From Alistipes sp. (GTDB lineage: Bacteria; Bacteroidota; Bacteroidia; Bacteroidales; Rikenellaceae): 64,000 nt of DNA. Under the pieces are notes generated by a model that did no database searches, was not told where the DNA came from, and saw only the letters and a program-made list of their open reading frames with translations. Position 1 is the stretch's first letter; every line of letters begins with the position of its first letter. Position numbers and translations under genes: made by a program. The DNA is taken from assembly GCA_017555905.1 (NCBI GenBank), contig JAFZFP010000021.1:1-64000 (forward strand). The letters are read 5' to 3'. Positions 48,863-57,452 of the stretch are shown here, one piece after another.

Positions 48863-50008
48863 TTAATATGGTGTGTTTGTAAATATTAGATCACTTCCAT
48901 TATCTGTCACTTCTATGTATTCTAACGGCAGACATCGCCCTGTATATTGTGCATTAAAATCATAAAATGATTGCTTTGTAGTTTCACTAAGTCGGGAAGC
49001 AGGACATATTAAGACTGGGCGTATAGTACTAGGTCTGTTAGATATATAGTATTGTTCTATCCAATCAACATATCTAGAAATTTGTTTCACATTATCTTTT
49101 GATGCAGGGACTGCTTTTAATTCTATGGGAACGATTTCTCTATCAATATCGTCTGTATTTTGAGAAAACATTATGTCGATTCGTTGCATTCCAACTCCAC
49201 AAGAAACTTCATTCCCAAGCCACTCAAAAGCTTTAGGATTAATTTTGAGAGCATTATCTAAGGAGTTGTGATTGCAAATATTTTGAGCAACAAACATTTG
49301 TAGATGTGCCTCAAAAGCCTTTTTGTTATATTTCCTGTATAATAACCTAGGTAAGATGTTAAAGTGCCCCTTTATATTTCCTGTATATTGTTTTTGAGGA
49401 GTATTTAAAGCAACTTGCTTATTGTTATCGTATGAATAACTATTACCTAATATTGTGCTATTATTGTTCTTTGTTTTAATTAGGTTGAACAGACGCTCTG
49501 CTTCATATATTGTTATCATGGTATTGCCTCGATTACCTTTCAATTTTCTATATATAAGGCTCCATTGCATTTGATTGGGAGCATTTATACCTTTAATCTC
49601 ATCAAGGGCAGTCCATTCTGTAACACCGTCCGCATATACTTTATAAGGCTTTATCAATGCACGAAATGTTAAATTCTTACCCAGCAAAGTGCGTAAATAT
49701 TGACTCTCTCCAGAATGCTCAAGAAATGGAATACTATTGATTTGATATATTCCATAAAATTTGCCTTCTTTCTTTCCTCTGGCTTGCACATAAAACAACA
49801 CATAATCTCCTATGCGCATGCGACTGAAGTCTGACATCATAGAGATTAAACCGTTTTCGGTTTGAGGTTTCAAATTAGAGCTTGTAACTCCATTACAATC
49901 AACATCCTTATCTTGATTGTCTTTATCCTGAGCACCCGTTCCAACAAACATATATTCCAAATGTACCTTGAAACTTTGCTCGTTTACTATAAAAACATGT
50001 GTTGTCAT
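48863..50008 (-). CDS. Putative restriction endonuclease: PUA/EVE-like N-terminus with PD-(D/E)xK-like nuclease domain
   Basis: 381 aa. The N-terminal ~150 residues contain MMSDFSRMRIGDYVLFYVQARGKKEGKFYGIYQI, the strand-turn pattern of EVE/PUA-like modified-base readers. After a low-complexity Asn/Lys linker (~175-215), the C-terminal half has RIDIMFSQNTDDIDREIVPIELKAVPA (D ... ExK) and KQISRYVDWIEQYY, consistent with a PD-(D/E)xK nuclease of the NucS/DUF91 kind. It sits between an HNH gene and a methyltransferase in one operon (12- and 3-base gaps). Cognate restriction enzyme or a modification-dependent nuclease are both possible. Confidence 0.6.
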   Translation of the reverse strand: MTTHVFIVNEQSFKVHLEYMFVGTGAQDKDNQDKDVDCNGVTSSNLKPQTENGLISMMSDFSRMRIGDYVLFYVQARGKKEGKFYGIYQINSIPFLEHSGESQYLRTLLGKNLTFRALIKPYKVYADGVTEWTALDEIKGINAPNQMQWSLIYRKLKGNRGNTMITIYEAERLFNLIKTKNNNSTILGNSYSYDNNKQVALNTPQKQYTGNIKGHFNILPRLLYRKYNKKAFEAHLQMFVAQNICNHNSLDNALKINPKAFEWLGNEVSCGVGMQRIDIMFSQNTDDIDREIVPIELKAVPASKDNVKQISRYVDWIEQYYISNRPSTIRPVLICPASRLSETTKQSFYDFNAQYTGRCLPLEYIEVTDNGSDLIFTNTPY

Positions 50009-50020
50009 AATATATCCTCC

Positions 50021-50701
50021 TTATTCTTGTGGATACAACTTGTTCATTATATACTCAGCAGTGTGCTCTGATGCCTCTTTTGACACTCTTGCAACACAAC
50101 TTTTTCTATACGCAACAGGGTCATATTGATAACATCCAACACAACCCAACGCATCTGTGTAATTATCATCTCCTTCGTAAAACGGATATGGATTGCCTTT
50201 TATATTTTGAGCATTCCATCTTTTATTTGTCAATTTGCATTCCTTGCAAATCTGACGCTTTACATCGTTGGCAGCTTTACATAGTGGCTGAAAATCCTCT
50301 AACAATTGTGTTGCAGGATTAGAAACACGCCAGTCCTCTTTTCTGCCATCTTTGTGGTCAATTTCGATTTTTGTATTTTCCGAGAAACCACGAATACCGA
50401 GCATTACACATTTTTGAGTTTTGTAAAAATCTCTAATATCTTTACGTATCGCTTGGTTAAAAGCTCGTTTTTTCCTGTAACCACTCAATTTGATGCCATC
50501 AATGGAATTGCCTTTTGTTTGAGATCTATCGATTTCAATGTTATATTTCTTAGCTAATGAAGAATTATCACGACACCAACTCCTACCATTACCTAACTGC
50601 AAATCTGCATATTCTCCAACAAATTCTGTTACATACACCCATCGGCTTTCTCCTTTTTTGTTCGGGTTGGCTAATTTTATAAATAATTCGGTCTTCGTCA
50701 T
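50021..50701 (-). CDS. HNH-family restriction endonuclease candidate
   Basis: 226 aa. The HNH core KIEIDHKDGRKEDWRVSNPATQLLEDFQPLCKAANDVKRQIC (residues ~110-155) has the leading His-Asp, the middle Asn-containing loop and the final Asn. Zinc-ligand cysteines flank it (KCVMLG, CKEC, and GCVGCYQYDP near the C-terminus). The N-terminal ~90 residues (SRWVYVTEFVGEYADLQLGNG) are probably the DNA-recognition part. Lies between a methyltransferase (3-base gap) and the PUA/PD-ExK gene (12-base gap), the place expected of the cognate type II enzyme. AT-rich. Confidence 0.8.
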   Translation of the reverse strand: MTKTELFIKLANPNKKGESRWVYVTEFVGEYADLQLGNGRSWCRDNSSLAKKYNIEIDRSQTKGNSIDGIKLSGYRKKRAFNQAIRKDIRDFYKTQKCVMLGIRGFSENTKIEIDHKDGRKEDWRVSNPATQLLEDFQPLCKAANDVKRQICKECKLTNKRWNAQNIKGNPYPFYEGDDNYTDALGCVGCYQYDPVAYRKSCVARVSKEASEHTAEYIMNKLYPQE

Positions 50702-50704
50702 ATA

Positions 50705-51493
50705 TTAAAGTTTTTTGAATACAAATATATACTCGTGCTTAAACAAGAAATAATCACTTTTCAATGCACGATATTTCCAAATATCTTGTGCGCCAAGTTT
50801 CCCTCTATTACCTTCGATGTTTTTCACAATCACTCCCTTCATCTTCACTTTAAGAGTTTGTCGAATAGCATTCATTACCATAAATGCCAAAGGGATAACT
50901 TCGCTTTTCTTATATATATCCCCAGCGACTATTGCAAAATAACCATTCTTTTTCAGGTACTGAAAACCCGTTGAAATGGCACTAGTCAATTTAGCTATGA
51001 ACAAATCAATATCTGGAATATTTGATAAATCTCTGCTGTCGTTAGTAAATTTTACAATATCCAAATATGGTGGATGTGCAATCATAAAATCTACTTGTTT
51101 CTTGTTGTGTTGTGATAGCCATTCCTCAACACTGACTGAAAACTCTGCCGAATTGGTAACATCTACATTCTTGATTGCATAGTTAATGGTTGTGCAGTCT
51201 TGCATCTTCTCATTAACATATTCAATAATCTGTTTATTGATATCAAATCCGATGAAATCTCTTTGCAGACTCTCACACTCGAAGAGGGTCGTTCCACTAC
51301 CTGAAAAAAGTTCTAAAACGGTATCGCCTACACTTGTATATCTTCTAATAAGTTGATTAGGAATTTGAGGCACGAAATTACCGTGGTAAACATTCTTGTG
51401 TTTACCACCTTTTGCTCTTTCTGGAATAATCCATAAACTGTCTACATTGATATCAGATTGCTTCCAGTCTTCCATATCGATTTTAGTTCCCAT
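50705..51493 (-). CDS. DNA methyltransferase (amino-methylating, HPPY type)
   Basis: 262 aa. Motif X-like GNFVPQIPNQLIRRYTSVGD leads into motif I VLELFSGSGTTLFECESLQRDFIGFDIN. Motif IV is MIAHPPYLDIVKF, so it methylates an exocyclic amino group (N6-A or N4-C). A late LFKHEYIFVFKK strand is typical of the class. First gene of the restriction-modification operon. Being structurally unlike the D12 enzyme at 47855, it probably modifies the opposite strand of an asymmetric site. Low GC. Confidence 0.85.
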   Translation of the reverse strand: MGTKIDMEDWKQSDINVDSLWIIPERAKGGKHKNVYHGNFVPQIPNQLIRRYTSVGDTVLELFSGSGTTLFECESLQRDFIGFDINKQIIEYVNEKMQDCTTINYAIKNVDVTNSAEFSVSVEEWLSQHNKKQVDFMIAHPPYLDIVKFTNDSRDLSNIPDIDLFIAKLTSAISTGFQYLKKNGYFAIVAGDIYKKSEVIPLAFMVMNAIRQTLKVKMKGVIVKNIEGNRGKLGAQDIWKYRALKSDYFLFKHEYIFVFKKL

Positions 51494-51630
51494 ATTCTGT
51501 ACAAATTTATAAAAAATATAGCAACTTACAAAACATGCAAGATTTTGTATATTCTACATAGACAGGAGACGGACAAACATAGACAAAACAACCACGATAC
51601 GCCACTGGTGCGCCACAGGGCGGGTTGCTT

Positions 51631-51693
51631 AACTCATTGAGCAACAACAAAAAAGCGAGAAACTTTCGTTTCTCGCTTCTGTACCCCCTCAGG
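51631..51693 (+). repeat. Right direct repeat, overlapping the tRNA-Lys 3' end
   Basis: Partner of 47701-47770; the alignment needs small gaps in the A-tract and C-run. The two copies lie 3.9 kb apart and enclose exactly the restriction-modification operon. Confidence 0.6.
51646..51678 (-). terminator. Terminator of tRNA-Lys
   Basis: 11-bp perfect stem AAGCGAGAAAC / GTTTCTCGCTT, tetraloop, then TTTTGTTGTTG on the minus strand. Confidence 0.85.
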
Positions 51694-51754
51694 GGCTCGA
51701 ACCCTGGACCCCAACATTAAGAGTGTCGTGCTCTACCAACTGAGCTAAAGAGGC
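51682..51754 (-). tRNA. tRNA-Lys (anticodon CTT)
   Basis: 73 nt. D arm GCTC AGTTGGTA GAGC; anticodon stem CGACA / TGTTG with loop CTCTTAA (anticodon CTT at 51721-51719); T arm CAGGG TTCGAGC CCCTG. The acceptor stem GCCTCTT / AGGGGGT pairs through three G-U positions, including G1-U72, which is weaker than in a typical tRNA. CCA is not encoded. The altered 3' half of the acceptor is what an integration at the tRNA 3' end could leave. Confidence 0.88.
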
Positions 51755-51919
51755 ATTTGCTATCTTTTCGATTGCGAGTGCAAAGATAAGACACTTTTTT
51801 TAATCTACCAAACTTTTTTGCAATATTTTTTATATTTTTTTTGCAATTAAATCTGTGATAGTGCGCTATCCATTGTAAATCAGTTTATTACACAATAGGC
51901 GGAAAAACACATTTTTTCG

Positions 51920-53197
51920 TTATCTATCGCTATTCCATTCGTTGCCACCGTCGAGATAGAAGATCGGGGTGGTAGTTATGGCCTTGGCGGCGAGGTAACT
52001 TTCGTAGAGGCAGATGCCATTTGCGCTATCGTCAGCCAAGAAGTAGGCGATAACCGAGGGGTGGCGTTTGGTGGTATGGATCATCTGGAGTGTACGCTCG
52101 GTGTACTCCTCGCGCCAAGCGGGATTATTCGAGGGGTTGCCATTGCGTTTGCGCGAACTACCCATAGCCGAACTATTGATAGGGGCTGTGATGGCAACAT
52201 AGATGCCGTTGGCATCGCAGAAGTCGAGCAGTTCGTCGCTGGCATAACCGGCGGTGAAGCGCACGGCATAGATGCCTCTATTGAGTATCTCCTCCATATC
52301 GGCGATTGTCGAGCGGGGCGAGAGGTCGTACCACTCGATATGTTCACTTACCCTATTTATGGTGTATGAGCCTCTCTTGAACTCCACCTGACGCATACCA
52401 AGGTTGAAATCGTAGAACTCGACGTCGCGCCCAGCAATGCGGTTTTTAAGACGTAGGCTTAGGCGAGTGGGGCGTTCGCGACTCCAAAGCATAGTGTCGG
52501 GGATTGGTGCGCCAAAGCGCATAGTATCCACGCCATACATACTCAAGGCTACGCTCAAGCGACCACCCGTAAGGCGGAGGGTGTCGTTGAGGTATATCTC
52601 GTAGAAGAGTTCCGAACTCTTTGCTCCGAGGGTCTCGTTTTGCATAATGACGTTGAAGTCGGCATTCACCACACCGCTCTGCTCGATGGTTGTGCGCCAC
52701 GCCACATCGCGCACACGTACGCGCGGTTGCGATATAATGTAGGCCTTGGGGTGGGGTGTGCCACGCTCGAAACTCTCGATAGGGCGGGTCTCATCGCCAC
52801 CCTTGAGGCGCAACTCCACCACGTTCTTATCCTCCTTCGATACCTTTGTTATGTTGAGTTCCATAGGGGCAAAGCCATTCTTCGATTGTCCCTTATATTT
52901 GCCATTTATCCACACCTCGTAGGGCTCACGACACCCCTCGATGCGGATATATATCTGTCGCTCAACCCACGAAAAGGGGTATGTGAACTCGCCACGCAAA
53001 GCGCCATCCACCTCGATCCACTCCTCGATAGGTTGCATATATCGGTTCTTGGCCAATGAGCCTTCGTGTGCCAATTGTGCCGTAGGGTAGGGAATTAGGC
53101 GCGTGCGGTGGGGTGTTGCACCCTCGTTGGGCTGTGCCACGGCTGAGGCTATGGTCATAAGCCAGAGGACCACTATGAGCGATATGTTGTGCTTCAT
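51920..53197 (-). CDS. Truncated GH2-like protein lacking catalytic residues
   Basis: 425 aa. Signal peptide MKHNISLIVVLWLMTIASAVA. A sugar-binding jelly-roll (~45-165: RQIYIRIEGCREPYEVWINGKYKGQSKNGFAPMELNIT) and an Ig-like domain (~170-290) follow. The start of a TIM barrel (~305-425) ends soon after HPSVIAYFLADDSANG. In GH2 enzymes that place reads LGNEAGNG with the acid/base Glu; here it is D389-D390. The barrel half carrying the nucleophile is missing (family ~1000 aa). It is therefore probably a non-catalytic carbohydrate-binding protein. It starts 3 bases after the OstA-like gene, in an envelope-biogenesis operon. Confidence 0.75.
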   Translation of the reverse strand: MKHNISLIVVLWLMTIASAVAQPNEGATPHRTRLIPYPTAQLAHEGSLAKNRYMQPIEEWIEVDGALRGEFTYPFSWVERQIYIRIEGCREPYEVWINGKYKGQSKNGFAPMELNITKVSKEDKNVVELRLKGGDETRPIESFERGTPHPKAYIISQPRVRVRDVAWRTTIEQSGVVNADFNVIMQNETLGAKSSELFYEIYLNDTLRLTGGRLSVALSMYGVDTMRFGAPIPDTMLWSRERPTRLSLRLKNRIAGRDVEFYDFNLGMRQVEFKRGSYTINRVSEHIEWYDLSPRSTIADMEEILNRGIYAVRFTAGYASDELLDFCDANGIYVAITAPINSSAMGSSRKRNGNPSNNPAWREEYTERTLQMIHTTKRHPSVIAYFLADDSANGICLYESYLAAKAITTTPIFYLDGGNEWNSDR

Positions 53198-53200
53198 ACT

Positions 53201-55954
53201 CTACTTGTGTTGTTTGTACGACGTTCTTGTGTTTCGCCACTCGATAACCTCGGGGCTTAGTTCGTCCACGCGGTCCTCCCATACGCCATTCTCCACCAGG
53301 CGACGACGGTCGTAGTCGATGCGCTCGGTGATTCTAAAGCGTGGCTTCTGGCGTGAAGAGGATTTGTCGCGCTGTGTTGGGCGTATCTGGCGTGAGCATA
53401 CAGAGTCGCGCGAAGGGCGAACGTCTGCGTGCCACTCGAAGTCCTTGAGGCGCAACTCCTGGGTCTCGGGAATCATATCCATAGGGTAGAGGGCATAGAC
53501 GGGGTTCTGCTTGTATGTAATCTTGTCGATGGCACTATCCTCAAGATAGAAGGTTATGCTTGCACTCTCGATATACATAAGGCCCGTAACCTCGGGGCTA
53601 TCCTCGTTCTGCATATAGTATATTGTCTGCGCATTGCCCACCACGTCGTTGCGATAGACTACGCCATCGGCAAAGTACGACGTCATATCCTTACCTTTGA
53701 CCTGATTATAGTAGGTGGTGTCAATCTCCATACCCATAATCGGGTCACCCATAAAGTGTGCCTTCGAGAGCAACTCGTTGTGGGTGTAGATGGCCATTGA
53801 GTCCGAGGTAATCTGGTTACCCTCGTTCCACATCACAGGGTTGATGTATAGGCGGATTATCGAGTCGGTATTTAGCAACACCATCGAGTCGCACACGAGT
53901 TGCGAATCCGAACGATACATCTTCACTCGGCGGTAGGCCTTAATCATCTTGTAGACGCTATCTTCGGGGAACGGAGTCTCGGTTACGGAGTCTTGGGCGA
54001 TGGAGTCTCGCACCAACGAGTCTGCCACAAGGCTATCCGTAGTCACACTGTCGCGTATGCCAGTATCGGTGGTTAGGGAGTCTTGCGTAGGCTCTGGGTC
54101 GGCCCAGAGGGCGCTATCTCTTACGTACTCAGGGCCTTTGTACTCCTTGCCACGCTTCAAGGCACGTGCCTGTGCCTTCTCAATCTTTCGGCGGTAGCGG
54201 TCGTCGGCCTTGCGCTTAATTTCGAGCAGACGAGCCTTCTCCTGGTCGGCGAGTTCTGCACTGCGGGCTCTACGCTTGGCGATTATGGAGTCAATCTTGA
54301 TGTCGAGGATCGAGTCGCGGATATGGCGTATAGAGTCCTTCTCGGCCTGCTTTATCGAATCTATAGAGTCCCTTACGGCACGCTTCTCGGCACGTATAGA
54401 GTCGCGCACACGACGCTTCTCGAGTTTTGCACGGTAGCGTAGTTGCTTTGCGGTGTAGACCTTTACGCTGTCGGTTGCAAGGCTATCCACAGCGAGGCAG
54501 TCGAGGAGTGCGGTATCTACAGCGATTCGCTCCTCAGCGGTTGCAGACTCTCGCTCCTTGTCGCCCATACCCTCTGGCTGGGGAACTCTTGGGGCCTCTG
54601 CGCCACCCTTTGTGGTACGTTGCTTGGCCTCGTTAGGCTCTCTCTTTCCGCCCTCGAAGTCCTCCATTGCTTTATCGGCAATGTTCATCTTACCGTCCTT
54701 GCCACCATTATCATCCTTGTTGCCCTTGTTATCCTTGTCACCTCTCTTTGGAGCATCCTCCTCTGCAGGCTTGGCCTCTGACGAAGGACTTTCACTCTTT
54801 GAGTCCTCTGTGGTAGCCTCATCCATTGAGGATGTCTCTATGTCATTGGCCATAAGGCTACTGTCGGCTAACTCCCTATGCTCGGTGCTGTCGCTACGCT
54901 GTGCATCCTCAGTTGTCGCCTCCTCACGCACTGGGGGCAGAACGGCAATGGTGTAGAGCCACAACGTGTCGGCAGAGATAAATACCGAGTCGGGCTGTTG
55001 TGGGTCGTAGTTAATCATCGAGGGGCGACGGGTGAAAAAGGCGTTGCCTGGCTCATCCCACCACTCGCCATAGTCGGCAAAACTGAGGACCTTCTGTGTG
55101 GTGTCCTCCATCTGTATATTTCTGCGACCTATGATATGGCCCTCGGTGCGGTAGTACTCTATGGTATCGCTCCAAATCTCGCGCTCGGGAGAGAGTATAT
55201 AGGCATCACGGGTGAGGTGGTGTAAATCCTGCTTCTTGGTGTAACTGCCCTGATTAGCAAAGAGATACTCCTCCTTGTCGTTCCAGATGTTGCTGTTGGT
55301 GAAGTAGCGAGCATCCTCGGTGGCGGTGTTGAAGATTATCGAATCGCCCGTCATAAGGTAAGTCTCGTTGCGCATCTCCACATTCTTCACCGCTATAAGT
55401 TCGTGGGTCTCGGTGTTGTAGTAGCCACGATCCGACTCCATAAGGTTTTCGCCCTTCTCTACGTAACAACCACCATAGAGGTAGCCGAGGTTGTCGGCTG
55501 TGTTGAAGGTGCAGTTGTAGGCATACATCACCGCATCGCCATCCACAACCTTGATAAGTTCTGAGTAGATTGTTGCTGTGCTATTGTCGCGGTTATACTC
55601 CGCACGGTCGCCATAGGCGTAGGTGTCGTTCTGGTTGATAAGCACGTTGCCGAAGCACTCGAAACTCTGGTTGGAGTAGCGCACCGCGCTGTCGGCAAGG
55701 ATTACCGTGCCGTTGTGGTGGGCAGCGAAGTTACCCACGAGGATAAAAATTGTTGAGTCGCCATTGTCGATGAGGTAACTATCGTCGGCAACCATATCTA
55801 CCATACGCCTATCGCCACCCTTGTTTGACTGAGGGGTGGCGAAGAGGGCTTGGTTATCTACCGAAGAGGTGTATGTACTGCCGTTAGCGGCATAAAGGAG
55901 CGCACCGAATAGTAGTGTCGCAACTACTATGGGGGCTATTATCTTATGGTGCAT
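53201..55954 (-). CDS. OstA-like (LptA/LptD N-domain) envelope protein
   Basis: 917 aa. A signal/anchor (MHHKIIAPIVVATLLFGALLYA) is followed by an OstA-type beta-jellyroll (~55-330) of repeated ADxAxY...GNVxI strands: VILADSAVRYSNQSFECFGNVLINQ, MESDRGYYNTETHELIAVKNVEM, TGDSIIFNTATEDARYF. A long charged low-complexity insert (~345-690) rich in Asp-Ser-Ile/Leu, Lys-Arg and Glu separates it from a second OstA stretch (~690-850, LVCDSMVLLNTDSI, ITSDSMAIYTHN, YFADGVVYRN). It is probably a periplasmic LPS-transport or outer-membrane assembly component. It lies 16 bases after the SurA-like gene, in the same operon. Confidence 0.82.
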   Translation of the reverse strand: MHHKIIAPIVVATLLFGALLYAANGSTYTSSVDNQALFATPQSNKGGDRRMVDMVADDSYLIDNGDSTIFILVGNFAAHHNGTVILADSAVRYSNQSFECFGNVLINQNDTYAYGDRAEYNRDNSTATIYSELIKVVDGDAVMYAYNCTFNTADNLGYLYGGCYVEKGENLMESDRGYYNTETHELIAVKNVEMRNETYLMTGDSIIFNTATEDARYFTNSNIWNDKEEYLFANQGSYTKKQDLHHLTRDAYILSPEREIWSDTIEYYRTEGHIIGRRNIQMEDTTQKVLSFADYGEWWDEPGNAFFTRRPSMINYDPQQPDSVFISADTLWLYTIAVLPPVREEATTEDAQRSDSTEHRELADSSLMANDIETSSMDEATTEDSKSESPSSEAKPAEEDAPKRGDKDNKGNKDDNGGKDGKMNIADKAMEDFEGGKREPNEAKQRTTKGGAEAPRVPQPEGMGDKERESATAEERIAVDTALLDCLAVDSLATDSVKVYTAKQLRYRAKLEKRRVRDSIRAEKRAVRDSIDSIKQAEKDSIRHIRDSILDIKIDSIIAKRRARSAELADQEKARLLEIKRKADDRYRRKIEKAQARALKRGKEYKGPEYVRDSALWADPEPTQDSLTTDTGIRDSVTTDSLVADSLVRDSIAQDSVTETPFPEDSVYKMIKAYRRVKMYRSDSQLVCDSMVLLNTDSIIRLYINPVMWNEGNQITSDSMAIYTHNELLSKAHFMGDPIMGMEIDTTYYNQVKGKDMTSYFADGVVYRNDVVGNAQTIYYMQNEDSPEVTGLMYIESASITFYLEDSAIDKITYKQNPVYALYPMDMIPETQELRLKDFEWHADVRPSRDSVCSRQIRPTQRDKSSSRQKPRFRITERIDYDRRRLVENGVWEDRVDELSPEVIEWRNTRTSYKQHK

Positions 55955-55970
55955 ATATCGTTGATGCGGG

Positions 55971-57398
55971 TTACTTTATCCAATTTTTGTTTTCGAAGTC
56001 GCTGGTACGATACTCTGGCTCGATATATACGTACATCGAGGCTATCTTCTCGTCAAGCCACTTGCGATAGACACGCTCCTGCTTCTGTGTGAGGGCTATC
56101 TCCTCGAGACGTATGTAGTCGTCCTTGAGCGAGGCTGTGTGTGCAGGTATTATCTCTACGAGTTTCACGATCTTACTCATCTGGTTGCCCATAAGGTCGG
56201 TGGTCTGGAACGAGTCCGAAATTTCGCCCACCTTGAGGCGTGAAAGTGCAGCGTAGTCCTCAAGTGATTTGCCACCCTGTGCGCTGAAGTCCTCCTTGAG
56301 GAAGCGTGTAGCGGTCATACGTGCGCCATCGTAGACTCCCATACGCTCTAAGATATCGCTATTCGACACGATACCGCCATTGTGTTTCGACGAGGCGTCG
56401 TCGGAGAAGCGTAGGGCAGCCTCATCGAAGGTTATAGAGTCCTTGCGGATGAGGTTGGCGATGCTGTCGAGTTGGTGTGCTGGCTCGAGCAACTCCTCGC
56501 GAGTGAAGGTTGGGCGGAGCAAGATATGGCGACAGCGGTAGAGGTCGTTCTTCTTCTCGATAAGTTCGATAATGTGGAAGCCGAACTCGGTCTCTACAAT
56601 CTCCGATACCTGGCCTGGCTTCAACTTCTCAAGTGCCTCAGCAAAGGGGCGCACGAAGTAGGCCGCAGGCATAGGCTCCATCTCGCCACCATACATAGCC
56701 GAGCCATCCAACGAATACATACGTGCCAAAACCGAGAACTTTGTCTGACCAGTGATGATGCGCTCACGCATATCCAACAGACGCTCCTTGGTGCGTTGCT
56801 GTGCCTCTTTGAGCGATGCTGGGAACTTGGTGATGTGGGCATAGACGTACTGCTCACCAATGGTTGGTAGGCTATCCTTGTCGATGTTGTTGTAGAAGCG
56901 CTCCACCTCGCCAGGGACTACTGTCACTTTGCTGGTCACGCTATTGCGCATAGCCTGAGCGTATGATTGCTCCTCGTAGGTCTGGCGCAACATTTCGCGG
57001 TAGGTGAAGATAGGCATATGCTCACGAGCCTCCAAAGCGGTGATGCCACCAGCCTCGGTGATAAGCGATTGTAGGTATGTCTCGATGCGTGATACGATGT
57101 CCGAAGAGTTTATCTCCACCGAGTCGATGAGGGCCTGATTGTACAACAATTTCTGTTCGAGAAGTGCTTCAAGAGCCTCGCTCTTAGGGTCTCTGTCGGA
57201 GGTGTAACCCATCTGTCGGCGCTCCTGTGCCAAGGCCTCGGCATACTCCATAACCTCGGAGTGAAGGATTGACGAGCCACCCACCACGGCAACCACCTTG
57301 TCGAGCATCACCTGACGACGCTCCTGTGCAAAGGTGTGGGTCTCGGAACATAGAATTGCGATGGCTACAGAGGCCATCATCATAATCTTTCGTATCAT
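55971..57398 (-). CDS. SurA-like periplasmic peptidyl-prolyl isomerase/chaperone
   Basis: 475 aa. Signal peptide MIRKIMMMASVAIAILCSETHTFA. SurA N-domain (LDKVVAVVGGSSILHSEVMEYAEAL, ALEALLEQKLLYNQALIDS). Then two parvulin (PpiC) domains: ~175-275 (EQYVYAHITKFP, FSVLARMYSLDGSAMYGGEMEPMP, GQVSEIVETEFGFHIIELIEKK) and ~280-390 (RCRHILLRPTF, FDEAALRFSDDASSKHNGGIV). Assists outer-membrane protein folding. Middle gene of the operon, 54 bases after the PpiC-like lipoprotein gene and upstream of the OstA-like gene. Confidence 0.92.
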   Translation of the reverse strand: MIRKIMMMASVAIAILCSETHTFAQERRQVMLDKVVAVVGGSSILHSEVMEYAEALAQERRQMGYTSDRDPKSEALEALLEQKLLYNQALIDSVEINSSDIVSRIETYLQSLITEAGGITALEAREHMPIFTYREMLRQTYEEQSYAQAMRNSVTSKVTVVPGEVERFYNNIDKDSLPTIGEQYVYAHITKFPASLKEAQQRTKERLLDMRERIITGQTKFSVLARMYSLDGSAMYGGEMEPMPAAYFVRPFAEALEKLKPGQVSEIVETEFGFHIIELIEKKNDLYRCRHILLRPTFTREELLEPAHQLDSIANLIRKDSITFDEAALRFSDDASSKHNGGIVSNSDILERMGVYDGARMTATRFLKEDFSAQGGKSLEDYAALSRLKVGEISDSFQTTDLMGNQMSKIVKLVEIIPAHTASLKDDYIRLEEIALTQKQERVYRKWLDEKIASMYVYIEPEYRTSDFENKNWIK

Positions 57399-57452
57399 AG
57401 TATATGTTTTATTCCTTTGTGTTGTAGTTAGTTAATCACTTCCTAAGAGGAG

